Positions 1 through 12,001 are shown, counted from the stretch's first letter. The stretch is 64,000 nucleotides of DNA from Elephas maximus indicus (GCF_024166365.1 NC_064831.1:81914268-81978267), one strand, 5' to 3'. Made by a program: numbers and translations. Notes: generated by a model not told the origin, from the letters alone.

Positions 1-54
1 GTGCTAGAAAGAAGACTTACATGGCGCTTGGAAAACCTATAATAAGGAGATTTG

Positions 55-370
55 ATTTAGACAGGGAGAATGGGAAAGGTTCCCCTGATGTGCCTTGAGC
101 TGAGATTTGGAAGTGAAGACAGAAGGGATCATTACAGGCAGAAGAAACAGCATAAATGTGAAAAAGTCCTGTGGCAGAAGAGATTGTGGGAACTATGAGG
201 AACTAAGAGAAGGCCAATGTGACTGAGGCAGAGAGAGCAAAGGGCAGAGTAGATATAACGTGGCTGGAGAAAAAGACAGGGCCAGGCCATGCAAAGCATT
301 GTGGGCCCTGTGAGGGATTTTGTCTTTCTCCTAAAACAATGAAATCCCAGTGAAAAGTTCTGAGCCAAAC
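55..370 (-). mobile_element. L2 LINE fragment (antisense)
   Basis: The plus strand reads like the reverse complement of an L2 3' region: GAAGAAACAGCATAAATGTG, then GTGACTGAGGCAGAGAG, then CATGCAAAGCATTGTGGGCC and GGGATTTTGTCTTT, in the order seen in L2 copies. The small ORF across it on the minus strand is not a gene. Confidence 0.6.
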
Positions 371-731
371 ACTACTGAATTGGTAAGAATTCTCTTCCTT
401 ACTTTGCCAGTAAAAATGAGGTCAAGTAAACAGTCACCTTATGGGGATGGAAGTAAACAGGAGACAGTGTGGTGCGACAGTGTCTTATGCTTTCCTTATT
501 GAGGGTGTTGACCTAACCACAGAAAATTAGCAATAGGGTTAAATGGTCTACAGCAAAAAATATTCTGTGAGAGTCCACAATGGGTCCAACGTGGCTTCTA
601 CAATGCTTTACCAACGGAAAACTTGTACCATTTCTGCCATTCTTAAAACATGGTTACACGAGAAACAGATGAGTTGTATTTGCTCTCTATCTATATGTCA
701 AAAAATTTATGGTGTTTAGTAACCCAATGAA

Positions 732-931
732 GGAGCCCTGGTGGTGCAGTGGTTAAGCGCTTGGCTGCTAACTGAAAGGTTGGTGGTTCGAACCCACCAG
801 CTGCTCCACAGGAGAAAGATTCAACAGTCTGCCTCCTTAAAGATTACAGCCTTGAGGACACTATGGGGCAGTTCTACCCTGTCCTGTAGGGTCACTATGA
901 GTCTGAGTCGACTCGATGACAATGGATTTTA
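732..931 (+). mobile_element. AfroSINE, long form
   Basis: tRNA-like head GGAGCCCTGGTGGTGCAGTG with pol III box A, and box B GGTTCGAACCC at 785-795. A roughly 45-base middle segment follows, then the body GGGGCAGTTCTACCCTGTCC and the tail GAGTCGACTCGATGACAATG. One of the better-preserved heads in the window. Confidence 0.9.
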
Positions 932-1659
932 GTCATCCAACGTAGTTAGCAAGACAAAACATACATATAAATCAACCACATAAATGCCTCACTACCAATG
1001 TCCTGCTTGTTAGGTTTTGGTGGTGTTTTGTATGAGGTGGAGGAACTTTTTGGATAACAGGCCCTTTTAATTAAAAAAGGGTCCTCTTGAAAGGAAAATA
1101 AATAAGATGAGGCAAGTCAAGGATAGGCATCATTTATTTTATTGAAATAAACATATGTTCACCATCTCTTCAGAAAGAACTTTGGCATAAGAGAAAGGGC
1201 TTGAGTGTCTAAGGTTTTCAATCATTTGTAGGGGACTGGCTGAACAGACTATGCTGGCTTTATTAATAAGTTTTTGAAATTGAGGAGTTTCATTATAGAT
1301 TAAAAAATGATGAACGATCTCAAGTTCAGTTCCCTGTACTTCAGAAAAACAAGGTTCTTCTAACAGATCTTAAGAGAAGCAGAAATGGAGAGAATCCAGA
1401 CATTCTAGAAAATGATGCTTTCATTTTTGGGGGGGTTTGTAAAGCAGAGGCAACTCAGGTAAGGCCATTTCCATGGTCCCAACACATTCTATTTACAGAT
1501 TCAATACTCACATGTCACCCTTTACAAAATAAATAAGCCAACTCCCATAGCCTCCAAGTAGAAACTCCCACTCTTCAGCAAACCCTGCATGTCTCTTGAG
1601 TCTGGCCTCCTTGGCTCTTTTCTGATCTCTCTCCCATACCTTATGGGGTAGTTACAGAA
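932..1659. other. Intergenic, nothing recognised
   Basis: AT-rich unique-looking sequence with no supported gene, RNA or repeat. Confidence 0.6.
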
Positions 1660-2938
1660 TACGTCCATATGAACAACATCGTTAATATCACATACAAGTA
1701 GAATTTTGCTGACAATTCAAAAACGGTTGCAGCAATACATTAACAGGGAACTGCCAGAAATTCAGAAGAGGATGTGGAACAAGGAATATCATTCCTGAAG
1801 TCGGATTGATATTGGCTGAAGGCAAAGAATACCAGGAAGATGTTTACCTGTATTTTATTCACTGTGCAAAGGCATTTGACTGTGTGGATCATAACAAATC
1901 ATGGATAAGATTTAGAAGAATGTGAATTTCATAACAATCATGCTCTTGTGGAACCTGTCTATTGACAAAGAGGAAGCCATTCGAACAGAACAAGAGAATA
2001 CTGCATGGTTTAAAGTCAAGAAAGGTGTGCGTAAGGATTGTATCCTTTCACCATACCTATTCAATTTGCACGCTGAGTAAATAATCTGAGAAGCTGGATT
2101 ATGTGAAGAAGAACTGGGCATTAGAATTGGAGGAAAACTCATTAACAACCTGAGTTATACAGATGACACAACCTCGCTTGCTGAAAGTGAAGAGAACTTG
2201 AAGAGCTTACTGATGAAGATGAAAGACTACAGCCTTCAGTATGGGTTATACCTCAACATAAAGAAAACAAATTCTCACGACTGGACTAATAAGCAACACT
2301 GTGATAAAAGGAGAAAATATTAAAGTTGTCAAGGGTTTCATTTTACTTGGATCCAAAATCAAAGCCCATGGAACCAGCAGTCAAGAAATCAAACAACATA
2401 CTGCATTGGCAAATTGGCTGCAAAAGACCTCTTCAAAGTGTTGAAAAGCAAAAATGTCATTTTGAGGACTAAGGAGTACCTGCCCCAAGCCATGGTGTTT
2501 TCAATAGCCTCACGTGCATGCAAAAGCAAGACAATGAATAAGGAAGGCCAAAAAAGAACTGATGCCTTTGAAAATTATGGTGTTGGCAAAGAATATTGAA
2601 TATACCATGGACTGCCAGAAGAACAAACAATTCTGTCTTGGAAAAACTACAGCCAGAAAGCTCTTCGGAAGCAAAGGGGATGAGATTTCATCTCACATAC
2701 TTTGGATGTCTTATCAGGAGGGACCAGTCCCTGGAAAAGAACATCATGCTTGGTAAAGCAGAGGGTCAGCAAAAGAAAGGGAGACCTTCAATGGATGGAT
2801 TGGCACAGTGTCTGCAACAATGGACTCAAACATAGCTATGATTGTAAGGATTGTGCAGGACCAGGCGGTGTTTTCTTCTATTGTACATAGAGTCACTGTG
2901 AGTGAGAACTGGCCCAGTGGCACCTAACAACAACAGCA
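1660..2938 (+). mobile_element. RTE/BovB-type LINE, 5'-truncated, degenerate
   Basis: Carries the reverse-transcriptase region and 3' end of an RTE LINE. The reading frame is broken by many stops and shifts, but translated pieces are clear in different frames: an ENREL/PEIQ-like start near 1740, an AF/DCVDH motif near 1875, a TDDTTSLAESEE-like YADD-box region near 2160-2190, then a DLFKVLKSKNV segment at 2430. It ends with GGCACCTAACAACAACAG. It parallels the better copy at 15430-16742. Dead element. Confidence 0.88.
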
Positions 2939-3040
2939 TAAGTTGTTCCACTTTGTTACCTCCAAGAGAAAAAGCCTAATTCCCCCACCTTCCTTGAGTG
3001 TGGACTGGACTACTTGACTCTTCTACAAATGGTATTCTAA

Positions 3041-3200
3041 ACCAGTGTCTCTCCAAACTTAATATGCCTATGAATCACCTGGTGGATCTTGTTCAAAATG
3101 TAGCTTCTGATTCAGGTGGGATGGAATAAGGTCCTGAGGTTCTGCATTTCTAACAAACTTCGGGTGATATAGATGCTGCTGGTCCACAAACTTCAATTTT
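3041..3200 (+). mobile_element. MER5A-type hAT DNA transposon
   Basis: Pattern ATGAATCACCTGGTGGATCT, then CTGATTCAGGTGGGATGG, then TTCTGCATTTCTAACAAA and GATGCTGCTGGTCC matches MER5A, a short non-autonomous hAT-Charlie element shared by all placental mammals. Confidence 0.75.
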
Positions 3201-3208
3201 GAGTAGCA

Positions 3209-3786
3209 AGGGATTCAGCTTCAAACCACCTCGGGCCCTGTCTTGTTTCTATTCCTTCTATATTCCACCTGAAATGCCCTCTAGTTTCCATTCTTAAATT
3301 GATTAATCCCTCAAAGCTAAACTCAAAGGCAATCTCCTCTCCAAAGTTTTCTTTTATCTCCGGAACTAAGCATGAGCTCTTCCTCCTTGAAATTCTTGTT
3401 TGTTTGATTTGGAAAATCAATCACCTGAAGGGTACAACTAGCAAAGTTTTCACGTACATTTCCGTTTTAGGACAAGTTTATTGCTTTCCTGTAAGTTGAC
3501 CTAATCATACTCTAAAATGATCTGACACATTCATTATTTATTCTACACAATAATTAAAGTGCTATAGAAATCTCCCATTCATCCTGGATACAAATTATCA
3601 GAAAAATGCGAACAATCCAGATTGCGCAGAATTTCATGATAATAAGTTACGTTCATAGTAATAACGCAGAGGCATGAGGAGTCTAAAATACCTGCAGAAT
3701 CATCAAAGAAACGTTAAAATTATATTCAGAATATTTTAGTGTTAATTGCATTTGATTGTGCTCTAATTCTCTAAAAATTGACATAT
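3209..3786. other. Intergenic, nothing recognised
   Basis: AT-rich sequence; small ORFs here have no recognisable similarity. Confidence 0.55.
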
Positions 3787-3849
3787 GGTGTGTGTGTGTG
3801 TGCGCGCGCATATGATATATTCTGATTTGAAGACATATACCCCCCCCCC
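3787..3849. repeat. (TG)n microsatellite and poly-C run
   Basis: GTGTGTGTGTGTGCGCGCGC at the left and a run of ten C just before the SINE A-tail. Confidence 0.85.
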
Positions 3850-4010
3850 AAAAAAATCTGTTGCCTTCGAGGAGTTTCCAACCCATAGCAGCCCTATAGG
3901 ACAGGGTAGAACTGCCCCACTGAGTTTCCAAGGAGCACCTGGTGGATTTGAACTGCTGACCTTTTGGTCAGCAGCGGTAGTACTTAACCACTACACCACC
4001 AGGGTTTCCA
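3850..4010 (-). mobile_element. AfroSINE, short form
   Basis: Reads on the plus strand from the tail AAAAAAATCTGTTGCCTTCG to the head CTACACCACCAGGGTTTCCA. Its head abuts the tRNA-Leu pseudogene at 4022, which has the same orientation. Confidence 0.92.
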
Positions 4011-4021
4011 ACTGTTTGCCT

Positions 4022-4104
4022 TGTCAGAAGTGAGATTCGAACCCACACCTCCAGGGGAGACTGCAACCTGAACACAGCGCCTTAGACAGCTCAGTCATCC
4101 TGAC
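4022..4104 (-). pseudogene. tRNA-Leu(CAG)-like pseudogene
   Basis: On the minus strand the 83 bases align end to end, without gaps, to mammalian tRNA-Leu-CAG. They start with GTCAGGATGAC, keep the anticodon CAG in the loop TTCAGGT, keep the long variable arm around CTCCCCTGGAG, keep box B (GGTTCGAAT), and end with discriminator A. I count 8 substitutions from the human sequence as I know it, 6 of them C to T, the pattern of methyl-CpG decay. Several stem pairs become G-U and position 10 becomes an A-C mismatch. No T-run follows within 20 bases; instead an AfroSINE in the same orientation starts about 11 bases downstream. A decayed tRNA gene or retropseudogene is more likely than a working gene, but a weakly working gene is not excluded. 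Confidence 0.8.
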
Positions 4105-4349
4105 TGCTTATAAGGGATATATAATTGTCATTTTCAGTTACATGTAATGTTCAGCACCCTTAATACCAACTGTATGCCTCCCATCTCCCCACCACACACA
4201 CATACATACATGCATACCACATAACTTTTCAGAAAATATAATAGGTAAAATGGGACTCTGTGGTACTTCCTAAATTCCCAGTTAAATTCCTTGAAGCCCA
4301 CAAATTTTTTTAAAAATTGAAGACCTTGTAATTATCTGGATTGAGTCTA

Positions 4350-4513
4350 AAAAAAAGCCAAACCTGTTGCCGTCAAGAGGATTCCAACCATAGCAACCCT
4401 ATAGGACAGAGTAGAACTACCCTATCAGATCTCCAAGGAATGACTAGTGGATTCGAACTGCCGACATTTTGGTTAGCAGCTGAGTTCTTAACCACTGAGC
4501 ACCAGGGCTCCAC
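4350..4513 (-). mobile_element. AfroSINE, short form, with target-site duplication
   Basis: Complete antisense copy between direct repeats ATTGAGTCTA at 4340-4349 and 4514-4523, which proves a retroposed unit. Confidence 0.93.
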
Positions 4514-4523
4514 ATTGAGTCTA

Positions 4524-5567
4524 GATACTGGTTATTTCTCCATTTTTAGGTAGTCCTATAAGAACTGCATATCAACCCTCATTCCAAAGGGATTTGCATG
4601 GATTACAAAAATAAGCACAATAAAATAAAAACTAAATTAAACATGCAAAAGCAAAAAAAAGACTCAAATAGGAATGAGGCCAGGCACAGTAGGTGCCCAC
4701 GAGGCTGTGAGCAATCATGGCCCTGGAACAGGGACATATGACATTTAGGTCTGACTTCCTGTCTCTCCTAGCTCTTTTCTTTTTCCTCCCCACAACCCAC
4801 TAGGGTAGAGGCAAGTCTTTCCCTTCCTTTTCCTTTTGGGACTTTCTTGTACACATACCCTCCTCCTTTCAGAGGTAGCATATGCCTTTCTGCCTCTCCG
4901 AGGATTACATGGGATTGTTGCTAATCTACTAGGGAGAAGTATAAATCACACATTTATTTTGTATTAAAAAAAAATCACGTCGATACAGTCTCCCTTTAGT
5001 AGATTTCTGTGCACTCCCCTCCCCCCATACATACACGAAGAGGATATTTGCTCTTACCAAGAATCTAACGTCTTTCAAAGTGGGAACCAGTTCTTGTCCT
5101 GAACCTCAGACTCTATCCATCATTCAGGCCCCCAGAGTTTGGTTACATCAACCTCATTATTGACCAAAAGCCTTAATTTCTATTAATGGGGCTTCCTTCT
5201 TGCTCTCCAAAGAGCCACTACTTTCGTCACTCTGGTTCCATCCACAACGAAATCTGGGTCACACAATCAAGCAAAGCTTCCCTTGAATGGGATTGGACCA
5301 GGGGTGGGTGCTGTTTCTCCAATTAGAGGCAAAGCGGTTATCACTGCCTCCAAGGCAGCAGGACGTGTGGACTAGCTCTCCAGACCACACCTTCTGCCAT
5401 GTCCAGTCTTTGGCCTACAAAATATGTCTCAAGAAAGAAACAGGTGTTGGGTAAGCATTGCTCACTCTCTGCCTCCCCAGGAGCTCTCATACTGGCTCCC
5501 AGTTACATTTGGGTGGTGCTGGGGGTCTTTCCCAGGACATTTAATAGTTTATATGTCACGCATGAAG
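4524..5567. other. Intergenic, nothing recognised
   Basis: About 1 kb of moderately conserved-looking, non-repetitive sequence. No convincing exon or RNA gene is seen. Confidence 0.5.
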
Positions 5568-5892
5568 GCACCGGTGGTTCAGTGATAGAATTTTCATTTC
5601 CATGAAGGAGACCTGGGTTTGATTCCCAGCTAATGCACCTGCCTGTCAGTGTGGGCTTAAGGGTTGCTATGATGCTCAACAAGTTTCAGCAGAGCCTCTA
5701 GGTTAAGACAGATTAGGAAGAAAGGCCTGGTAACCTACTTCTAAAAGTCAGTAAATGAAAGGCCAATGAATCACAACAGTTCCTTCCACAGCTGATCCTG
5801 GGGATAGCACAGGACGAGGCAACATTTTATTCTACTGTGCACTGGGCCACCATAAATTAGGGGCTGACTTGACAGCAGCTAACAACAACAAC
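5568..5892 (+). mobile_element. tRNA-Gly-headed SINE with RTE-type tail
   Basis: The first 72 bases resemble tRNA-Gly(GCC): GTGGTTCAGTGATAGAATTT (box A region), then box B GGTTTGATTCC at 5616-5626, then a CTAATGCACC end. A middle part follows (AGGAAGAAAGGCCTGG), then a 3' end GACAGCAGCTAACAACAACA like that of RTE. ATGTCAC at both flanks is a possible target-site duplication. Confidence 0.85.
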
Positions 5893-7018
5893 ATGTCACA
5901 CGTAGCTGTACTTTGCAGGGCTGACCTGATAAAGATTGGAGAGCCATGTCACCTTGAAGGCTGGGTCAAAACTCAGAGAGAGGATGGATAAACCTAGATG
6001 CAGGACTGTCAAAAGAAAGAGGGAAGAGAGGGTCATGGACCTTTAAATTCAAGGCCCCTTCCTGGAGTCTTGATACTTGAAAGAAGGGGCCTCCTTCCCA
6101 GAGAAGAAAACCCAACTCCACAGCATAAGCTCAGGTCAACAGTGGAGGGCCTGGGACTGGTTTAGAGTGGTCATGCTGTAGAGGAAAAGGCTGGAAGGCA
6201 TTGCCAGGCCAGAAGAAGATGACATGAAGTCTTACACATGTGCTGCTGCTGGAGGGTGGGTTGCCCATAGGCAAGGGCCAGCAGAAGACCTGGAATGACT
6301 TGATGGGTAAAAGGAATGACTATATCTTGGTCCTCAAAACATGAAGCAAGAACTTCTTTCACAAGCACAAGGAAACTGAGTGGAAGCTGGCAAACGTTGT
6401 GTGAGGGTCACACACTGCAACCACCAGTCAATCTGCCATTGAGCACTCAGTGTCCTGAGATTCTGTGGGCACCTCTCTCTGGTTGACCCATTGCCTGTGG
6501 ACAATCTACTGTTAAGGCCCTAGGCACTTGTTAGTTCCTGGACAGACCCTTGCACCTCTTTGAGGGGAGAGAAAACCTTACACTCTGGTTTGGAAAAAAA
6601 AAGCCTGGGACTGGACAGAATAGACTGAACATTTTTCTGAGCCAGGACAGCAATCAGTTATACTGGCCTCTGTGGTACATTCTCTGTGCTTTGCCCCGTC
6701 TCTTCAACAACTAACAATATTTTGGTTTCTGATTGTCCATAAATTGTCTTCTGCTTGGCTCAAAGCTTCAGAGTTCACATTGGCCTACTTCTTACAAATT
6801 TCTCTGCTTCTTACCCACAATTTGCCTTGACCCCAACTATTTGTCTCTGCCTCAATTTAAAGCCTTGGATTTTGTCTTATCCATGTGAAATACCTGATCC
6901 TTCCAAGCATGCTTTATTTTCCTCAGGCTCACTTTCTTAATTCTGTATCCACAATTGACTGCCCTTTGCATCATTGCATGAAAATATCTGAGATAATCAT
7001 GAACGGTGTAGTCTTTAT
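5893..7018. other. Intergenic, nothing recognised
   Basis: About 1.1 kb without a supported gene or clear repeat. Confidence 0.5.
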
Positions 7019-7168
7019 CCATTGCCGTGGAGTCAATTCTGACCCATACCGACCCTACAGGACAGAGTAGAACTGTTTCAGAGGGTTTCTAAGGAGCAGC
7101 TGGTGAATTCGAACTGCCGACATTTTGATAGCAGCTTAATGCTTAACCACTATACCACCAGGGCTCCT
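7019..7168 (-). mobile_element. AfroSINE, short form
   Basis: Antisense copy: ATTGCCGTGGAGTCAATTCT at the tail end and ACCACTATACCACCAGGGCT at the head end. Confidence 0.9.
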
Positions 7169-9241
7169 CAAACAAGGTGAAGACAGAGCCATATCAGTGA
7201 AGTAGAGAGAAGTCATTCAGGCCTTAAATGAGAATTCAGAGGATTTATTTGGTTTCAAAAGATCTACTTGAATAGAAGAAATCACCAGCTCACATAAGTT
7301 GCGATTCCAGAGAGTCTGGAGGAACGGTTATAGGGCTGAAAAAGGAAATTACAACAAAATTTGTGCATTGGTTAAACATTCATTGAGGTCAGAAAGCAAA
7401 GCAGGAAGAGGCTTCCAGTGAATACGTATGTTTACCTGTGATTAGGTAGGCCGTAAAGATTGATTACAATAGTCAATTACGAAGTACATTTGGGCAGATT
7501 CATGAGATGCTTACAGTGCGTGCCTTACAAAAGTATCTAGTTCTGATATAAAACTTATCGTCGGAGTGCCAGGTGCCCAATGCTGGTGATAAAAAAGTTT
7601 TCACCTAGGTCCCTGCTTGCTCAAGCTAAACCTTTCAGGTTGCCTGGGGAACTTAGATAGTAGCTTGGAGCTCAAGGTCTTTTCTGAAATATTGTTTTTT
7701 ACATCCCTATCATTAAAAGGATATTTCTTAAGGCCATTTTACACAAACACAGCTGTGTCAAAACCTTCCTTCATGAGTGCATTCCTTCCCAAACCAGACT
7801 TATCTACAGAGAAGGTACCTCCCTAGCTTTCCAAGGTTGCTCTGCCAGATGAAGAACCTAAAAGCCGACATGGCTAATTTCACTTTTAATTCTGCCACAA
7901 GCCGTAGAAACATGGATTTTAGTTTTTTTACAATTTCCTCTGGTCAAAGATTTACTGGAAATGTCCTGCTTACAACAAGATTTCATATGGGATCAAGTTC
8001 TCAGCACCATGTCAGCTGATTATCAGGGAGGTCCAGTGATAATGATGAAACCCCAAAATTGTGTGCTTCATTATTATTTTTTCATACAACTGAATACAAA
8101 TTATTAGAGTTAGAAGGGACCTTGGAAATTGCAGGATAGAACACTTTCATTATACAGAGAGGGAAAACATGGACCAGAACAATTAAAGCCTTTGTCCCAA
8201 AGTCATAGAGCTAATTAGTAATGGTGCTAAGGCTAGAGCTGGGTTTCCAGATTTTCAGGCCCAGTGCTCTTCCTACTACATTAAAAAAGTCTTTCAACAC
8301 ACATGAATTAAAAGGAAAAAAGAAAGTCAGTCTCCAGTGGGTGAAGCTCAAGAAACTTTGGTTTACTCACTATTCTATTTTATTCTGTTCTGTTCTACTC
8401 ATTCTATTCATACCATTTAAAGAATGCCCAGGGAGATAAAGTTGTTAACACCAGGCTTTGCCCAACCTATAAACCTCAGATATTACACAAATGTCCACAC
8501 AGATCATTATATCATATTTTATTGATTGTAAGTTGTGACTTTTTTTTAACATCTCAGTATATCCATCATCAAAATACACTGTACTTTCAATGTACCTTAC
8601 AATCGCTTTTGGCCTGGAAGGGAGTCAGTTCTTCCAGAGAAGATTTGCATTTGCTTCTTTCATGAGGGGCTGCTCCCAACATGGGACTCACTTTTAACTA
8701 CACTCTCTGCTTGAGGTTTTCTGGACCACACTTGTAGTTGGACTTTGCTCTACCAGCCTGCGTGATTATCACCTACTGGTTCAAATTACCCAGTGAGATT
8801 TTACTTCGTCCTTGTACCTGGTGCCAGGGTGAAACTGGCAAGTTTCCTCACGGTCTCTTTCTACATGCTGGGTTTGTTTCTTCTGTTTCCTGCTTTGGTG
8901 GGCCAGCTTTCTGTGGGAATCTCAAGCTAAATTCACCACCTTGAGCTTTTTTGCTTTAATATTCTCAGAGTTACACGCAACCATGGTGGATTCTACAGTC
9001 AATGGCCTCTTAGGTTCTATACAAAACAGTGATTACAAATGGTGGTAAGAACTGTGAAAGAACAGTGCAGAGTCATACAAGGAAGCGTAACAGGGCAGCC
9101 TAATTTGGAACGGAGGACAGGGAAGTCCTTTGAAAAGTGACATGTAAACCAAGGCCTGTGGATGGGACAAATAACCCAGGACCTAAGCAATGCAGATAGG
9201 GGAAACAGCCTGTGCAAATCCCATTTAGGTAAAGAGACCAG
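7169..9241. other. Intergenic, 2 kb, one possible old SINE inside
   Basis: No gene seen. Apart from 8106-8280 nothing is recognised. Confidence 0.5.
8106..8280 (+). mobile_element. Ancient mammalian SINE-like repeat (tentative)
   Basis: TTAGAGTTAGAAGGGACCTT, CATTATACAGAGAGG, CAAAGTCATAGAGCTAATTA and CAGTGCTCTTCCTACTACA follow the order of a well-known ancient mammalian repeat of MIR/THER type. Strongly diverged, so the family is uncertain. Confidence 0.4.
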
Positions 9242-9935
9242 CTTTAATTTTTTATTGTTATAAAAAATATATATAACACAACATTTACCAATTCAACATT
9301 TTTTACATGTACAATTTAGTGACGCCAATGAAATCAATTGTGTTATGCAACCATCCGTTGCCAAGTTTTCCATCACCATAAACAAATACTCAGTGCTTCC
9401 TAAGTAATGGTCTCCCTTCCCACCACCCTCCCGCCCCTATTGTTGTTAAGTGCCTGAGAGTTAATTCCGACTCATAGTGACCCCATGTGACAGAGTAGAA
9501 TTGCTTCATAGTTTTTTTTAAGCTGTCATCTTTATGGGAGCAGACCCCAGTTCTCTCTCCTGAGGAGCTGGCTAGGTGGGTTTGAACTGCCAACCTTTCA
9601 GTTACCAGTCCAGAGCTTAACCATTGTGCTACCAGTGCTCCTTCCCGCCCCTGGTGGTCTCTACACATTTCCTATTCTAGATATTCCATGTAAGCGGGAC
9701 TATGCAATATCTGTCCTTTTAATTGACTTACTTCATTCAGCATGTTTTTGAGGTTCATCCATGTTGCAGCCTGTATCAGGACTTCATTTTTCCTTATGGC
9801 CTAGTAACAGTCGATTGTATGTGTATACCACATTTTGTTTATCCATTCTTCTGTTGATGGATCTTTAAGTTGTTTCCACCTTTTCGCAATTGTGAATAGT
9901 GCCAGTTTTAATTTTGTATTCCTTTAGAGTGATGA
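9242..9935 (-). mobile_element. Old L1 3' region (antisense), split by an AfroSINE
   Basis: The plus strand shows the reverse complement of an L1 3' region: ACAATTTAGTGACGCCAATG, TTATGCAACCATCCGTTG, then after the SINE CCTATTCTAGATATTCCATG and CATTTTGTTTATCCATTCTT. The two halves join across 9439-9642. Confidence 0.75.
9439..9642 (-). mobile_element. AfroSINE, long form, inserted in L1
   Basis: Flanked by the perfect 10-base duplication TCCCGCCCCT at 9429-9438 and 9643-9652, so the insertion site is exact. Its tail side starts ATTGTTGTTAAGTGCC, recalling the RTE tail. Confidence 0.93.
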
Positions 9936-10284
9936 TCTCCAAAGTGTTAATATCCAAAGGAAAAAAATCTCTTTTCAATACATTAGAGTTTTTCCTGTGA
10001 TCAGAAACGAAAATGTCATATAGATTCTTGTTTATAAATTCTTTTCAAAAATCATATTCTTAGAAGCAAGAAGGGCTATGCCCTCTGATTATAATTGTCA
10101 CTCACAATTTCTTTAATCCGAGCTTGATTTTGTCCCCTCTTGCTGTGAGAAATGCGCTGTGAATTGACACACGTGGGTCTGTAACAAGATAAACTACCAC
10201 CATTTTCTACGCTGATTGCAAGGGGAGGTATTACAACCATTCCATAAGAGCACGCTACTTTTACTACTTTTCTAGAGTAGTCTC
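9936..10284. other. Intergenic, nothing recognised
   Basis: Short unique-looking stretch. Confidence 0.5.
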
Positions 10285-11290
10285 ACCTCCAGGGGTGGGG
10301 TAAGCATTCCAGACAGGGGGAGCAGCCTGTGGCATCAGATAGCAAAGTCTGATTTGTAACAGGTTCATGGAAGGAGACTTTCCATTTGGTATTTGGAGAG
10401 GGTCTTTCCCCTCAGATCTCAGCCCTCAGCCAATTCTCTTTAACTCAGTGCAAAAACCTGTGCCCACTTTTAAAAACAGCATGGGGAGGGGGTGTCTGAC
10501 CCACTGTAACTCACCAGGGGGGAGGAGAATCAAGATCAACAGCCCAAGGCTGATTCTTATGAGGCAGAGGTCAGACATGCCTTCTCTCTCTGCCATTTTT
10601 GCCAACTCTGACACCAACCGACCCTTCCACGGCACTCTCTACTTCTCTGCTAAGTTCAGTAACTTATTGCAATGGTCACACAGGACTCACAGACCATACT
10701 CACAATTATGGGGTTTATTAGGGAAGTAACAGGTTACAATTCAGGCTCAGGGATACTCAAGGATACAGTTCTTCCATCAGGATAGCCTCTTCCCAGCCAT
10801 GCTCACAGGCACGATTCTCCCTGGCCCTCCGCCTCTGCCCAAGCACAATCAGCATTCTCGCTCCATGGGCCAGGAAGCCCAACACGCCGTTTCCTGCTAC
10901 CAGGTCTCCGCTGCCAGGTCTCTGCTGCTGCTTCTCTCTGTCTCCAGGGTTACAGGTCGCTCTCTGCCTCCTGGGCTGAGGAACTTCTCAGTGCAGGGAT
11001 TCAGGGTCCAAAAGATGTGCTGGCTTCTGGCTGTTCTTCCTTGGTGGTCATGGGAACTTCTCTTTCCTGCCTCTGGGGTGGCTCACTTCAAGCCCCGTGG
11101 GATGGCAAAACTGGCTGGTCCTCTTGGTGGGCTACAATTACCCTATCTGCACAGTCCTGCCCAATCACCTGGGTGGGAGTTACAAGACCATGGCAAGAAA
11201 GGCCACATAAAAGTGATCCATCACATCACACTACACGACCCCAACACTTCTCCAAAGGTTCTTCCAAGGACTTCAAAGAAGTGATAGTCT
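10285..11290. repeat. Unclassified interspersed repeat family B, copy 1
   Basis: Shares ordered blocks with 24715-25570: GGGAGGAGAATCA, CATCAACAGCCCAAGGCTGA-type blocks, GAGGTCAGACAT, TCTCAGTGCAGG, TTGGTGGGCTA and a shared ending near GCCACA. The alignment is partial: the middle parts differ, and 10640-10800 has no partner in copy 2. It looks LTR-like, but no TG...CA ends or target-site duplication were fixed. ORFs at 10799-11284 and 11017-11292 are read-through of this repeat. Confidence 0.6.
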
Positions 11291-11368
11291 AGTAGTGTGA
11301 TTTATGTCTTCTTCACATGTATAGCTCCACAGCAAACAGGAGCTGGGGATTTCTCTGCTCTTACTGGG

Positions 11369-11892
11369 TGACTTAGTCATCTGGTGCTGCCATAACAGAA
11401 ATACCACAAGTGGATGGCTTTAACAAAGAGAAATATATTTTCTCATAGTCTAGTAGGTTACAAGTCCAAATCCAGGGCGTCGGCTCCAGAAGAAGACTTT
11501 CTCTCTCTGCGGGCTCCGGAAGAAGGTCCTTGCCCTCGATCTTCCCCTGGTTGAGGAGCTTCTCAGATGCCGGAACCTTGGGTTCAAAGGACGCGCTCTG
11601 ATTCTGGTGCTGCCTTCTTGGTGGTATGAGGCTCCGAACTCTCTGCTGGCTTCCTTTTCCTTTTATCTCTTGAGAGATAAAAGGTGGTACATGCCACACC
11701 CCAGGGAAACTCCTTTTACATTGGATCAGGAATGTGGCTGGAACAAGGGTATTACATCCCGCCCTAATCCTCTTTAACCACAGGCAGAGATTATGATTTA
11801 TAATACATAGGAAAATCACAAAATGGAGGACAACCACACATGCTCTAACCAAGGTGACACATATTTTGGGGGGACGCAATTCAATCTATGAC
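11369..11892. repeat. Unclassified retroposon family A, copy 1
   Basis: Begins near TAGTCATCTGGTGCTGCCAT, continues AATACCACAAGTGGATGGCT and ends near GGGGGGACGCAATTCAATC. The same start, order and end recur at 18846-19322 and 33082-33565 in the same orientation. A 168-codon minus-strand ORF spans it but only reflects the repeat. Confidence 0.75.
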
Positions 11893-12001
11893 ACTGGGCC
11901 ATCTTAAAAACTCCAAGATCTGAAATCTCGGTTTGTTATAAGATTAAACAATAAGAGTGTTCTACTTTTACCTGTATTTTCAGAGTTCTGCTATAAGAGT
12001 T

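Noticed and set aside
3779..4033. Small ORFs over the (TG)n tract and AfroSINE
   Set aside because: Translation of a simple repeat and SINE; many AfroSINE copies give similar artefact ORFs.
10799..11284. Plus-strand ORF of 161 codons
   Set aside because: Lies inside repeat family B and is not kept in the second copy.
11373..11879. Minus-strand ORF of 168 codons
   Set aside because: Coincides with retroposon family A; the two other copies do not keep the frame.
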